Source of the DNA: Nitriliruptoraceae bacterium
GTDB taxonomy: Bacteria; Actinomycetota; Nitriliruptoria; Nitriliruptorales; Nitriliruptoraceae
Reading direction: 5' to 3'
Length of the DNA: 64,000 nucleotides
Assembly: GCA_003558435.1 (NCBI GenBank)
Contig: PWLR01000019.1
Location: 17,962 to 81,961, forward strand
Positions 23,068 to 32,145 of this stretch are shown here, piece after piece. A program made the position numbers and the translations under genes. Numbering within the stretch: the stretch's first letter is position 1; each line of letters opens with the position of its first letter. Under the pieces are notes generated by a model. That model was not told the DNA's origin and searched no databases. It saw only the letters and a program-made list of their open reading frames with translations.

Positions 23068-24243
23068 TCACCAACGCAGGAGCGCGGCCACCCCTTCGTG
23101 GTCGTCCAACAGCCGTGCAGCCTCGCCACTGAGCGGCACGACGGAAGCGGAGGTCCCGATGGCCGTCTCCAGCAACCGCTCCACGAACCACGGCTCACGT
23201 CGCAGTTCCAGGTCCGACTGCGCGATGACGCCCTCGACCCGCGGGTGCAACGTGCCCTCCTCGGACACGAACCCTTCGAGCTCGATCTCGTCGTCGTAGA
23301 GCAGGTGCGAGATCCGACCCTCGTTCATCGCCTCGCAGACGTGGCGGAGTCCGATCGCTCCGGCCTGTCCACCGAGAGCGCGGTCGATCGCTTCCTCGGC
23401 CAGCTCGCGTTCGCGGTCGAGGTGGACCGATCGGAGCAGCGTCCAGGCGGCCTCCGCGATCTCGTGCGGAGGCGAGTCCTCCCACAGCTGCTCGGCCATC
23501 AACACCCGCGCATCCGAGGCATCCGCGAGCTCGCGCATCGGTTCGCGCAACTTCGGGGGGGCGGAGACGACCAGACGGTCCCACCGCTCCTCCTTGGCGA
23601 TCGACACCGTGTCCTCGACCACCTCGCGCAGGAAGCGGTTGCGGTTGACGTCGATGCGCTCCTCGAAGCTGTCCCGGTCGACGTAGCCCTGCTGGGCCCG
23701 CGCGGGATTGGCCATGGCCGGACCCTGTTTGCCTCGAAGCAGCTCGTCATAGACCACGAAGTGGCGGCCCTCGAGTTCGGTGGCCTCACCGACCGCCCAC
23801 CGCAGCAGGCGCGTGCCCGTCCGCGAGACCACCAGGATGCCAGCCGGGCGCCCTTCGTCGAGGGCGGCGACCAGCGGACGCACGTAGGCGCCATCGCGGT
23901 GCACGACCCGTTCGCGGAACGGGATCTGCAGCGAGACCGCGTGGTGCTCACCGGACTCGACCCCGACGAACAGCGCACGCCCACGGCCACTCGACTTGGG
24001 GTTCATCAACTCGTCGAGCGGACCGTCCAGAGCTTCGAGGCGCTTGTCGACCGCGCGGGCGACCGCCGGGTCCCCCTCGGCGAGGCTCGCTCGCAGCGCC
24101 TTGATCTGGTTGCGGATCTCGATCGGCAACGTCGGCTGGTGATCCGCCGCCTGGGCCGGGGTATGCCCGGCGTAGAACGACAGCACCCCCAGCTCGTCAG
24201 AGAAGTCGACCAGATCCCGGATGGTGGTATCAGCGATAGGCAT
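23068..24243 (-). CDS. Bacterial eRF1-like (aeRF1/VLRF1-type) domain protein
   Basis: A 391-residue soluble protein whose three-part layout fits the bacterial archaeo-eukaryotic release-factor-like family. The N-terminal region starts TIRDLVDFSDELGVLSFYAG. A central RNase-H-like part has GILVVSRTGTRLLRWAVGE and HFVVYDELLRGKQGPA. A C-terminal part has WDRLVVSAPPKLREPMREL and GRISHLLYDDEIELEG. Studied relatives such as Vms1 release peptidyl-tRNA on stalled ribosomes. Here the eRF1 GGQ loop is not intact; a lone KQG occurs in about the right area. The role in bacteria is unsettled. The ATG has only a weak ribosome-binding site, and the gene is divergent from the site-2 protease. Confidence 0.65.
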   Translation of the reverse strand: MPIADTTIRDLVDFSDELGVLSFYAGHTPAQAADHQPTLPIEIRNQIKALRASLAEGDPAVARAVDKRLEALDGPLDELMNPKSSGRGRALFVGVESGEHHAVSLQIPFRERVVHRDGAYVRPLVAALDEGRPAGILVVSRTGTRLLRWAVGEATELEGRHFVVYDELLRGKQGPAMANPARAQQGYVDRDSFEERIDVNRNRFLREVVEDTVSIAKEERWDRLVVSAPPKLREPMRELADASDARVLMAEQLWEDSPPHEIAEAAWTLLRSVHLDRERELAEEAIDRALGGQAGAIGLRHVCEAMNEGRISHLLYDDEIELEGFVSEEGTLHPRVEGVIAQSDLELRREPWFVERLLETAIGTSASVVPLSGEAARLLDDHEGVAALLRW

Positions 24244-24321
24244 AGGCCGGACGGTAATCGCCTGAGCACGGCAACGAAAGTCCGAACGGTCCGACCGTCC
24301 GGACGGGGTACCGTCGCGCGC

Positions 24322-25485
24322 ATGGTCTTCCGCGTCGTGCGCAGCTTCCGCATCGGCGGGATCGAGGTGCGTCTCGACCCGTCGGTGTTCGTGCTCGTCG
24401 CGCTGGTGGTGTGGGTGTTCACGACGTGGTTCCGCGAGGATCACGCTCTGCCCGTCGCCGCCCTGATGGCCCTGATCGGGGCGGTCCTGGTCGTCCTGAC
24501 GACCTTCGCGCACGAGCTCGGCCATGCACTGGAGGCGCGCCACCGGGACATCGAGGTGGTCGGTATCACCCTGCTGCTGTTCGGTGGCGTCACCGAGATG
24601 CACGCCCACGGCCAGACCGCCCGTGACCAGCTCGCCGTAGCGGTCGTGGGGCCGTACGTCAGCCTGCTCTGCGGGGCGCTGTTCGGCATCGTCGCGACCT
24701 TCGCGGGTGACCTGCTGCCCGCTACCGCCGCAGCACCGGTGGGTCAGGTCGCCGGCGTGTTGGGCTGGTGGAACGTGTTGCTCGCGGTGTTCAACCTGGT
24801 GCCCGGCGCGCCCCTCGACGGCGGACGGGTGCTCCGGGCACTGCTGTGGATGGCGCTCGGTGACCGGATGCGGGCGCTGACGATCTCCGTGCGACTCGGC
24901 CAGGTCCTGGGTGTGGCGCTGGTCGGTTTCGGGCTGTGGACCTTGACGCGCACGCTGGCCGCATGGGTCCCCGCCCTCGCGTTCGGGATCGTGGGCATCT
25001 TCCTGGTCCGTGCCGCCGGCTCCGAGTTGAGCAACGCCAGGATGGACGCGACGATCGAGGGGTGGACGGTCGCCCAGCTCATGGGTCCACCACCGACCGC
25101 GCTCGAGGCCCGCGAACGGCTCGACACGATCGACCTCTCCCTGCATGCGGGCGACGCGGATCTGCTGCCGGTGACCGACGGCCGGAACCTGATCGGCGTC
25201 ATCGAGGCGGATCGACTGACATCGCTCTCCGCCGGGGAGCGCGCCGGCCTCGTCGCCGGCGACCTCGCCGAGCCGATCGGCGAGGTCCCCACGGTCGATC
25301 TGGAGGACGACCTGCACACGCTGATCGACCGCTTCCAGGGCGATCACCACGTCGTGCTGGTGACGCGCAACGACCGTCAGGTTGGCGCGTTGACCGAACG
25401 TGAGGTCGCCCAGGCCCTGGAGCGTCTGCGTCGCGACCGCGGCAGACGCGACCCGCGCCCGACCCTCGCCGCCGAGGCCGTCTGA
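24322..25485 (+). CDS. Site-2 protease (M50), CBS-domain type
   Basis: A 387-residue intramembrane zinc protease. HELGH at 64-68 in TTFAHELGHALEARHRDIEV supplies two His ligands and the catalytic Glu, and PGAPLDGGRVLRALLW (about 172) gives the third ligand. Six hydrophobic helices are visible. The cytosolic C-terminus (about 255-375) has two weak CBS-like halves (DADLLPVTDGRNLIGVIEADRL, HHVVLVTRNDRQVGALTEREVAQAL), as in the Rv-type Rip3/CBS subgroup, which may sense nucleotides. Such proteases cleave membrane-bound regulators. Its stop TGA shares a base with the next ATG. Confidence 0.88.
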   Translation: MVFRVVRSFRIGGIEVRLDPSVFVLVALVVWVFTTWFREDHALPVAALMALIGAVLVVLTTFAHELGHALEARHRDIEVVGITLLLFGGVTEMHAHGQTARDQLAVAVVGPYVSLLCGALFGIVATFAGDLLPATAAAPVGQVAGVLGWWNVLLAVFNLVPGAPLDGGRVLRALLWMALGDRMRALTISVRLGQVLGVALVGFGLWTLTRTLAAWVPALAFGIVGIFLVRAAGSELSNARMDATIEGWTVAQLMGPPPTALEARERLDTIDLSLHAGDADLLPVTDGRNLIGVIEADRLTSLSAGERAGLVAGDLAEPIGEVPTVDLEDDLHTLIDRFQGDHHVVLVTRNDRQVGALTEREVAQALERLRRDRGRRDPRPTLAAEAV

Positions 25486-26573
25486 TGGCGGGACCGATCA
25501 CCGGGCCCGGGCCCGACGACAGCGATGCCGAGGCGACGAACCACGCGCACGACGACGACGCACGCGAGGCGCGGATGACCGCCCGGCTGTGGCGTTCGAG
25601 CTTCTATGCCGGTAGCGCCGCGATCCTCGCGTGGGCGTCCTTGGTGGTCCCGCTGCCGTTCATCGAACAGGTTCCGGGCACGCCGACCGCGATCCCACCG
25701 TTGGTGGAGATCGAGGGCGTGGAGACCACGGAGCTGGACGGTGAGACCTCGCTCCTGACCATCCTGCTCCGTCAGCAGCCCACCCTCCCGGCGCTCGGGG
25801 CGTGGCTCGACGGTGACCGGGAGCTGCTGAGGGTCGAGGGGGTCTACCCCGCGGGGGTCGACCGCCAGGAGTACCTCACCGCCGAACGCGAACGGTTCGG
25901 TCGACAGTTCGAGGTGGCGGCCGCGGTGGGTGCGCAGGCCGCCGGTGTCGAGATCGAACTGGTGACCGAGGCCGTGGTGGTCGAGGTGTTGTTCGGGAGT
26001 CCGGCCGACGGCATCCTGTCGCCGGGCGACGCGGTGGTCGCGGTCGACGGCGAGGCGATCTCCTCGGGTGAGGAGCTGCAGGCCATCACCCGCGCCTCGG
26101 AGGCCGGCGATCGGATCACCCTCAGCGTGCGTCACGGCGGTGAACTGCGCGACGTCGAGGTGACCCTCGAGGAGGTCGGCGAGGACGGTCAGGCGCGCCT
26201 GGGGGTCGCGGTCGAGACCGCGGTGGACGAGCTCCGCCTGCCCTTCGACATCCGGCTCGCGCAGGAGACCCGGATCGGAGGCCCGAGCGCCGGCATGATG
26301 GTCGGCGTCACCGTCTACGACCTGCTGGCCGAGGAAGACCTGCTGGCCGGTCGCAACGTGATGGGCACGGGGACCCTGGCCGGGGACGGGACCGTCGGCC
26401 CGGTCGGGGGCGTCCCGCAGAAGATGCTGGCCGCCGCGGCGGCGGACGCCGACATCGTCCTGGTCCCGTCGCTGCAGATCGAGGAGGCGTTGGCCGCCGC
26501 CCCCGAGGGTCTGGTCGTGGTCGGGGTCGCCGACCTCGACGAAGCGCTCGCGGTGCTGCGCGGGGAGGCCTGA
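25485..26573 (+). CDS. YlbL-like PDZ and Lon-type serine protease
   Basis: A 362-residue membrane-anchored protease with an acidic cytosolic N-terminus (1-34), one helix (about 38-57), a PDZ domain (about 155-235; EVLFGSPADGILSPGDAVVAVDGE) and a C-terminal Lon (S16) domain. The catalytic dyad is Ser268 in GGPSAGMM and Lys313 in GVPQKM. The family (Pfam Lon_C with PDZ; B. subtilis YlbL) degrades envelope proteins. It is translationally coupled to the site-2 protease by a 1-base stop/start overlap, so the two may act in sequence on one membrane substrate. Confidence 0.88.
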   Translation: MAGPITGPGPDDSDAEATNHAHDDDAREARMTARLWRSSFYAGSAAILAWASLVVPLPFIEQVPGTPTAIPPLVEIEGVETTELDGETSLLTILLRQQPTLPALGAWLDGDRELLRVEGVYPAGVDRQEYLTAERERFGRQFEVAAAVGAQAAGVEIELVTEAVVVEVLFGSPADGILSPGDAVVAVDGEAISSGEELQAITRASEAGDRITLSVRHGGELRDVEVTLEEVGEDGQARLGVAVETAVDELRLPFDIRLAQETRIGGPSAGMMVGVTVYDLLAEEDLLAGRNVMGTGTLAGDGTVGPVGGVPQKMLAAAAADADIVLVPSLQIEEALAAAPEGLVVVGVADLDEALAVLRGEA

Positions 26574-26646
26574 CCCGCCGCCGACCTCCACCGGGTGGGG
26601 TCGCCGATCCTTGGGCGTAGGGCACGAACGCGCCCGAGGCGCCGGT

Positions 26647-27282
26647 CTACGCGGTGGCGGCGGTCGCCCCACCGGCGACCTCGGCCGGTCGCGCCTCGCG
26701 CGCGGCGATGCAGCGCGCCAGGTAGTTGCCCAGCAGTTTCATCCCCACGCCGGTCAGCACCGACTCGGGATGGAACTGCACGCCCTCGACGTCCACCTCG
26801 CGGTGCCGGAGCCCCATGATCAACCCGTCGGAGGTCTCGGCGGTGACCTTCAGCACCTGCGGCAAGGTGTCGCGGTCCACGATCAGCGAGTGATAGCGCG
26901 TGGCGTCGAACGGCACGGGCAGGTCGGCCAGGACACCCTCCCCGCGGTGGTACATCGGGGAGGTCTTGCCGTGCATCAACACCGGGGCGCGCACCACGCG
27001 GCCCCCGTAGACCTCGCCGATGCACTGATGACCGAGGCAGACCCCCAGCAGGGGCCGTTCACCGGCGACCGCGCGGATCACCTCGTTGGACAACCCGGCG
27101 TCGGAAGGATCCCCCGGCCCCGGTGAGATCACCACGCCGTCCGGGAGGTCGCCCATCAGCTCGCCCACGTCGAACGCGTCGTTGCGGACCACCTCGACGT
27201 CGGCCCCGAGCTCGCCGAGCTCCTGCACGATGTTGTAGGTGAACGAGTCGTAGTTGTCGACGATCAGGATGCGGGCGCTCAC
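26647..27282 (-). CDS. trpG: Anthranilate/aminodeoxychorismate synthase glutamine amidotransferase subunit
   Basis: A 211-residue class I glutamine amidotransferase. The triad is Cys82 (GVCLGHQ), His171 and Glu173 (VQFHPES). It supplies ammonia to TrpE or PabB for anthranilate or 4-amino-4-deoxychorismate. The sequence [26 protein letters not shown] is standard for TrpG/PabA, and sequence alone does not tell them apart. The same gene sits near pknB in mycobacteria (there called trpG or pabA), which supports conserved synteny. No trpE or pabB is in the window. The GTG start overlaps the end of an AMP-binding gene by 4 bp. Confidence 0.92.
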   Translation of the reverse strand: MSARILIVDNYDSFTYNIVQELGELGADVEVVRNDAFDVGELMGDLPDGVVISPGPGDPSDAGLSNEVIRAVAGERPLLGVCLGHQCIGEVYGGRVVRAPVLMHGKTSPMYHRGEGVLADLPVPFDATRYHSLIVDRDTLPQVLKVTAETSDGLIMGLRHREVDVEGVQFHPESVLTGVGMKLLGNYLARCIAAREARPAEVAGGATAATA

Positions 27283-29048
27283 GACGGTTCGCTCTCCGCC
27301 AGCAGCTCACGCAGCTCGTCGCGCGCCAGGTCACCGGCATCGGTCTCGGGGAGTTCGTCCAGCAGGGTGACGCGGTCGGGGACCGCTGGCGAGTCGAGGT
27401 GCGCCCGGCAGTGCACGAGCAGCTCCTCCTCGGTCGGTCGGCCGCGTCGCCCGACGGCGACCGCCGCGAACAGTTGATCCGGGTGCTCACCGGTGACCAC
27501 ACCCGCACGACGGACCGCCGGGTGGCGCAGCAGCACCGCTTCGATGCGTCGCGGCGAGACCCACGTGGACCGGCGGGGCACGACTTCACCGATGGTGCCG
27601 AGGTGGCGGAACAGCCCGTCGTCGTCCATCGTGGCCAGCTCGTCGGTGATCAGCCAGCCGTCCACGAACCGTTCCGCCGACGCGTCGTCCCGGCGCCAGT
27701 AGCCCTGGGCCACCTGCGGACCGTGGATCACCAGACGGCCCGGCGCATCGGGGGCACAGAGCACCTCGAGGCGCTCCGGATCGACCACCGCGGCGACCGT
27801 GCTCGTGACGGGCAACCCCATGGCCCCGGCGACCGAGCGCCCGTAGACGGGTTGGGCGTGGGTGAGCGGGGCTGCATCCAGACCGAAGCAGCTGCGGAGG
27901 CGCCCACTGCCGGTCCGTCGTTGGAGGTCGGTGACCACGTGCTCCGGGAGGTCCTCCCCGGTGGCGAGCACCACGCGCAACGAGGTCAGGTCCTGCCGGG
28001 CCGCGTCACCGGCGCCGGCGAGTCCCTCGACTCGGTCGGCGCCGACCACCAGCAGGGTCGGACGTTCCCGAGCGATCAGCCGGGCGAGTTCCGAGGGATC
28101 CGGATCCTCGGCGCAGATCACACTGGCCCCGGCCAACCACCCCATGACCAACCCGAGGACCAGCACGGTGGGGTCGGTCAGGCGCTCCGCCACCAGGATC
28201 CGTTCCGTGCCGGCCTGGATGTCGGGTACCCACAGCCGGGCTTGGAAGGCCGCCGCGACCAGGCTCGCGTGCGTGGAGGCGACCGCACGGGTAGGCGGGC
28301 CGGATCCCGTCCCTGGGCTCGTGTCGTTCGTGCCGGCCGTGCCGCCCGTGGCCGGGAGCTGGTAGGTCAACATCGCCAGATCGTCGGCTTCCGGGGTCGC
28401 CCGGGATCGGGCCGGGTGTGCGTCGGGATCGTCCGATGCGTCACCGCGCACCACCGCGATCGGTCCCTGGCGGCCACCTCGGCGTCCGAACCGCAGGCGC
28501 AGGCGTCGACGTCGGCCGGGGAACAACCAACCGTCGTCGTCGATGACGATCACGGTCCGGGGCAGGTCGGGCTCGGACGGCAGGTGCCGGACGAAACGCC
28601 GGGTCCCGAGCGCGAGCACGGGTTCCGCGTCGTCGACGATCCGCTGTACGTCGGCCTCGGCGGTCTCCGGCGTCACCGGGACGGCCACGGCAGCGACCCG
28701 CCAGATCGCCAAGAGGGCCACGGGCAGGCTCGCCACGTTCGGCAACCCGAGCAGCACCCGGTCCCCATGCCCGACGCCGGCGTCCCGCAGCACCTCGGCC
28801 AGATCGCCGACCCGATCCCGGAAGCCGACGTGGTCGAGGGCATCGCCATCGCTGATCAGCGAGGAGCGGTACGGGAAGTCCCGGACCGCGTCGTCGAGGA
28901 ACCTCGGCAGCGCCACGTTCGGCAGGTGGTACTCCGGCGGCACACCCGGGGGGTAGACCGACGTCCACGGACGGGTGAGCGTCGTGGGATCCGGCGGCCG
29001 CGGCGTCGCGCTGGTCGGCTCGGGCAAGGGCGGTGCGGACGGTGGCAC
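27279..29048 (-). CDS. AMP-binding (acyl-CoA synthetase-like) protein with degenerate active site
   Basis: A 589-residue member of the adenylate-forming superfamily by overall plan: [42 protein letters not shown] near the N-terminus, then [50 protein letters not shown] and [26 protein letters not shown]. Key motifs are damaged. The SGTTGxPK phosphate loop is replaced by PATGGTAG plus a Ser/Gly/Pro-rich insert, the YGxTE motif is absent, and the C-terminal catalytic Lys motif reads [11 protein letters not shown]. It is therefore probably not a normal ligase and may be a binding or regulatory homologue. The GTG start has GGAGGAGG upstream. It is coupled to the trpG gene and divergent from the prenyl synthase. 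Confidence 0.7.
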   Translation of the reverse strand: MPPSAPPLPEPTSATPRPPDPTTLTRPWTSVYPPGVPPEYHLPNVALPRFLDDAVRDFPYRSSLISDGDALDHVGFRDRVGDLAEVLRDAGVGHGDRVLLGLPNVASLPVALLAIWRVAAVAVPVTPETAEADVQRIVDDAEPVLALGTRRFVRHLPSEPDLPRTVIVIDDDGWLFPGRRRRLRLRFGRRGGRQGPIAVVRGDASDDPDAHPARSRATPEADDLAMLTYQLPATGGTAGTNDTSPGTGSGPPTRAVASTHASLVAAAFQARLWVPDIQAGTERILVAERLTDPTVLVLGLVMGWLAGASVICAEDPDPSELARLIARERPTLLVVGADRVEGLAGAGDAARQDLTSLRVVLATGEDLPEHVVTDLQRRTGSGRLRSCFGLDAAPLTHAQPVYGRSVAGAMGLPVTSTVAAVVDPERLEVLCAPDAPGRLVIHGPQVAQGYWRRDDASAERFVDGWLITDELATMDDDGLFRHLGTIGEVVPRRSTWVSPRRIEAVLLRHPAVRRAGVVTGEHPDQLFAAVAVGRRGRPTEEELLVHCRAHLDSPAVPDRVTLLDELPETDAGDLARDELRELLAESEPS

Positions 29049-29142
29049 CGGGCCTCCTCCGGGTCGCCGGGCGCACCGGAGCCTACCCTCGCGCACGGTC
29101 CCGGTAGGGTGCCGCCGTGCCGTTCCGACGCGGAGGATGCCG

Positions 29143-30210
29143 GTGCAGGGACCTCCCGACGTGCTCCGGCGCCTGGCCGCCGAGGTGGACCAACAGCTGA
29201 CCGACGCGTTGGACCGGTTGCTCCCGCGACTGGTGGAGGTCCACCCGTCGCTCTCGGCCGTCGCCGAGGAACTCCGGGCCTTCGTCGAGGGTGGCAAACG
29301 CATCCGCCCCGTGCTGCTCCTGCTCGGCTTCGAGGCGGCCGGTGGCCACACGCGCTCGGCCGTCCACGGTCCCGCCCTCGCACTCGAACTGCTCCACACC
29401 TGCGCGTTGGCCCACGACGACGTGATCGATCGGGCGCCGGAGCGTCGCGGGCGCCCCTCGGTCCACCACGGCTTCGCGGCTCGCCACCGGGCTGCGGGCT
29501 GGAGCGGGGACCCGCTCGGCTACGGCGAGGCGGTCGCGATCCTCATCGGCGACCTCGCGTTCGTGCAGGCCGACGAGCTGTTCCTGAGCGCCCGGGTCCC
29601 GGACCGGGCCCTGCTGGCGGCCCTCCGGCGGTTCACCGTGCTGCGCGAAGAGGTCATGGTCGGCCAGTATCTCGATCTGCAGGCCGCGACCAGCCGGGCC
29701 ACCGACCGTGACCTGGCGCTCACGGTGGCGACGTTGAAGTCCGGGCGCTACTCGGTCGCTCGGCCGCTGGAGATCGGCGCGGAACTCGCCGGGGCCGACG
29801 AGGCGTTCCTCGAGGGTCTGCGGGCGTTCGGGGATCCCCTCGGTCGGGCCTTCCAGGTCCAGGACGATCTGTTGGGGGTCTTCGGCGAGCAGGAGACCAC
29901 CGGCAAGTCCGCCTCGTCCGACCTGGCGGAGGGCAAACGGACGCTGTTGGTCGCCGAGGCCGCCGCACGACTGTCGCCCGACGATCGGGCCGTCCTGGAG
30001 GCCGGGCTCGGCGATCCGGACCTGTCCGCGGAACGGGCCGCGGAGCTGCGTGAGTTGATGGTGGGATGCGGGGCGCGCGAGGCGACCGAGACCTACGTGC
30101 GCGACGCGGTCAGCGAGGCGCGCACCGCCCTCGAGGACCTGCCACTCCCCCGGCAGGCGCACGCCCACCTCGATGCGCTCGCGAGCTACCTCGGCGACCG
30201 GGTGAGTTGA
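29143..30210 (+). CDS. Polyprenyl (probably geranylgeranyl) diphosphate synthase, IdsA-like
   Basis: A 355-residue trans-isoprenyl diphosphate synthase. Motifs in order are GGKRIRPVLL, the first Asp-rich motif in CALAHDDVIDRAPERRGRPSVH, VMVGQYLDL, a KSG segment (LKSGRYSVARPLEIGA) and the second Asp region FQVQDDLLGVFGEQETTGKSASSDLAEGKRTLL. Actinobacterial IdsA proteins have this DDLLG variant. It condenses IPP with allylic diphosphates; chain length is not deducible with certainty. GTG 29143 is preferred over ATG 29137 because GGAGG ends immediately before that ATG and is six bases from the GTG. Confidence 0.9.
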   Translation: MQGPPDVLRRLAAEVDQQLTDALDRLLPRLVEVHPSLSAVAEELRAFVEGGKRIRPVLLLLGFEAAGGHTRSAVHGPALALELLHTCALAHDDVIDRAPERRGRPSVHHGFAARHRAAGWSGDPLGYGEAVAILIGDLAFVQADELFLSARVPDRALLAALRRFTVLREEVMVGQYLDLQAATSRATDRDLALTVATLKSGRYSVARPLEIGAELAGADEAFLEGLRAFGDPLGRAFQVQDDLLGVFGEQETTGKSASSDLAEGKRTLLVAEAAARLSPDDRAVLEAGLGDPDLSAERAAELRELMVGCGAREATETYVRDAVSEARTALEDLPLPRQAHAHLDALASYLGDRVS

Positions 30211-30374
30211 GACGTCGGCTCCTGCGCCACGACCGCAGCGGCGGGAGCAGCGGGAGCACCGAGCGTCGGGTCCTGCTGTTGGGCCTCGACCCACGGGAAG
30301 ACGTACAGGAACAGCACCACGACCGCGACGGCGATCACCACGGTGAGGCTCATCACCTTGACGGGTTTGGACAT
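30186..30374 (-). CDS. Small single-helix membrane protein
   Basis: A 62-residue protein: a short basic start (MSKPVKVM), one hydrophobic helix (about 8-30) and a Gln/Pro/Ala-rich extracytoplasmic tail. GGAG lies 7 bases before the ATG. It lies 36 bases downstream of the sortase gene on the same strand, so it is probably co-expressed. The tail has no sortase sorting signal. Its 3' end overlaps the prenyl synthase end by 25 bases in the convergent direction. Function unknown. Confidence 0.55.
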   Translation of the reverse strand: MSKPVKVMSLTVVIAVAVVVLFLYVFPWVEAQQQDPTLGAPAAPAAAVVAQEPTSQLTRSPR

Positions 30375-30410
30375 CTCACGCTCCGGATCCGGGACGGCGG
30401 CGAGGTCGGC

Positions 30411-31130
30411 TCACTGGTCTGCGAGCGCATCGATCACATCGCCGGCGGTGCTCGCGATGGGGTCTCCGACCAGCTCGCCCCAGGCGATCAGCCGTTGGCG
30501 GGCACTGCCGCGCGGGTGGCAGGTCGTCAGGGTGATGGTGGGCGCACCCGACTCCAACGGATCCTGGCCCACCACCCAGATGTCGGTCGGGGCGACGATG
30601 CGCTGCTCGCGGTAGGCGTAGACCCATTCACGTCCCTCGCGATCGAGCACGTGGATCATGTCGCCATCGGTCAGTTCGTCCATCGACCAGAACGGTGAAC
30701 CGTAGGTCGTCCGGTGACCAGCGATCGCGAGGTTGCCCTCCCCGCCCGGGCGGTCCGACTCCGGATAGTGACCGGGGCCGGCACGGAGCAGATCCAACGA
30801 GACGCCCTCGACGACGTACAGCACGTCGTCGTTGACGACGCGTTCGCCGTCCCGCTCGAACCAGATGGCGGCGTAGGCCGCTCCGAGTTCGACCGGCTCG
30901 TCCGCCACGGGCTCCGGGTCCGGGTCCGGGTCCGGCTCCGGGTCCGGCTCCGGGTCCTCCGGCAGGTCGGCGTCGCGGTCCGGCACCGCCAACGCCCAGG
31001 ATTCGGCGAGGTCCCGTTGGGAACGATCGGTCTCGAAGTTGGTGAACCACAACAGGTACACGACGTAGAGCAGGACCACCGCACCGGCGACGATGAGGGT
31101 CCAGCCGACACCCCGGACCACCTTCGTCAC
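30411..31130 (-). CDS. Class E sortase
   Basis: A 239-residue membrane-anchored transpeptidase: N-terminal helix (about 8-29), an acidic (Asp-Pro/Glu-Pro) spacer (58-76) and the sortase domain. Catalytic residues are His139 in AGHRTTYG, Cys204 in TLTTCHPRGSARQRLI and the following Arg (211 or 213). TLTTC with HPR matches actinobacterial class E sortases, which attach LAxTG-type proteins to peptidoglycan. The GTG at 31130 has AGGGGTGAG upstream; a longer frame to 31241 is rejected. No substrate with a sorting signal was seen in the window. It is divergent from crgA. Confidence 0.9.
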   Translation of the reverse strand: MTKVVRGVGWTLIVAGAVVLLYVVYLLWFTNFETDRSQRDLAESWALAVPDRDADLPEDPEPDPEPDPDPDPEPVADEPVELGAAYAAIWFERDGERVVNDDVLYVVEGVSLDLLRAGPGHYPESDRPGGEGNLAIAGHRTTYGSPFWSMDELTDGDMIHVLDREGREWVYAYREQRIVAPTDIWVVGQDPLESGAPTITLTTCHPRGSARQRLIAWGELVGDPIASTAGDVIDALADQ

Positions 31131-31279
31131 GTGCTCACCCCTGTTCCCGGCCCCGGTCGCGCTCCGGCTCGCGTGCGTCGCGGATCGTGCCCGCCACGCA
31201 GGATAACGCTCGGTGAGCGGTACGCTTGGTCGGTGCCTCACGGGGCACGTGGCAGGACATCGAGGTGAGAGGGAGCGCG

Positions 31280-31552
31280 ATGCCGGAGAGCAAGCACCGT
31301 CGCAGCGGGAAGAACCGACCGCGCGACTTCCAGACGCACGCGCCAGAGAAGAAGCCGGCCTCGTCGCCCACGTGGGTGCCCGTGACGGGCACGGCCCTGC
31401 TCGTCCTGGGCGTGATCGTGATCCTGGTCGGCTACCTCGACGAGGTGCAGAACATCATCGGTGGCTGGCCACTGTTGGGGACGAACTGGGGCCTGGTGGG
31501 GGGATTCATGCTGATCATCGCCGGGTTCGGGTTCCTCACCCGCTGGCGTTGA
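31280..31552 (+). CDS. crgA: Cell division protein CrgA
   Basis: A 90-residue protein with a basic N-terminus (MPESKHRRSGKNRPRDFQ), two transmembrane helices (about 34-52 and 68-86) and the closing GLVGGFMLIIAGFGFLTRWR-type signature of CrgA. CrgA recruits PBPs and CwsA to the division septum in actinobacteria. The ATG at 31280 is preceded by AGGGAG. Its presence between gyrA and pknB matches mycobacterial and streptomycete synteny. Confidence 0.93.
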   Translation: MPESKHRRSGKNRPRDFQTHAPEKKPASSPTWVPVTGTALLVLGVIVILVGYLDEVQNIIGGWPLLGTNWGLVGGFMLIIAGFGFLTRWR

Positions 31553-31618
31553 GCACGACGGCTCCGATGCGCAGGCCCACCGGGCCACCGTCCCCGTTCT
31601 GGCGTGGCGCGAGGAGCC

Positions 31619-31933
31619 TCAGTTGAGGATCTCCGTGCGCTCGTTCATGCGCTGACCGCAATGGCTCGGAGCGCGTGAGGTACCGCGCACCAGCAGCAGG
31701 ACCTCTGTGCCGCATTCCTCGCACCAGAACAAGATGCGCTCGTCGGTGCCGACGGGTGCCGCCTTGGACTCCTCGACATCGTGCTTGGCATCGGTGACCA
31801 GCACCCGCAACGAGGCGATCGACCACTTCAACAGCGCGTAGGCCAACAACGGCGCGAACACCCACTGCCAACCGAAGGCCGTCCCCACGAGGCCGGCGAC
31901 CACGAGCGCCACGATCAGGATGAGCCAGCGCAC
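31619..31933 (-). CDS. Membrane-anchored zinc-ribbon-like small protein
   Basis: A 104-residue protein with two hydrophobic stretches (about 2-33) followed by a soluble tail with WCEECGTEV and SHCGQRM. The four Cys/His positions could form a rubredoxin-like zinc knuckle. GTG 31933 has AGGGA upstream and the protein starts directly with the helix (VRWLILIVALVVAG). I recognise no named family. It stands alone, convergent with crgA. Confidence 0.65.
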   Translation of the reverse strand: MRWLILIVALVVAGLVGTAFGWQWVFAPLLAYALLKWSIASLRVLVTDAKHDVEESKAAPVGTDERILFWCEECGTEVLLLVRGTSRAPSHCGQRMNERTEILN

Positions 31934-32145
31934 GAGCTTCCCTCGGTCGGGGCGGATGGGGTGGACAGGTCGGGCCGGACGGGGTGGACAGGTCGGGCCG
32001 GTGATGGAGCCACCCGGGCGACGCAGCCACCGCGGACCCGGGTCGACACCTCGGTCGGGCCATGGGGGCGACCGTCCGCTACAGGGTGCCACGTCCCGGC
32101 GGCACCGTCGTCACAGGGCGCCGGAGGCGTTCACCCGGCGCCGTG

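Noticed and set aside
22666..25485. A 939-codon frame reading into the site-2 protease
   Set aside because: Only the part from 24322 resembles a protein family; the rest is antisense to the eRF1-like gene.
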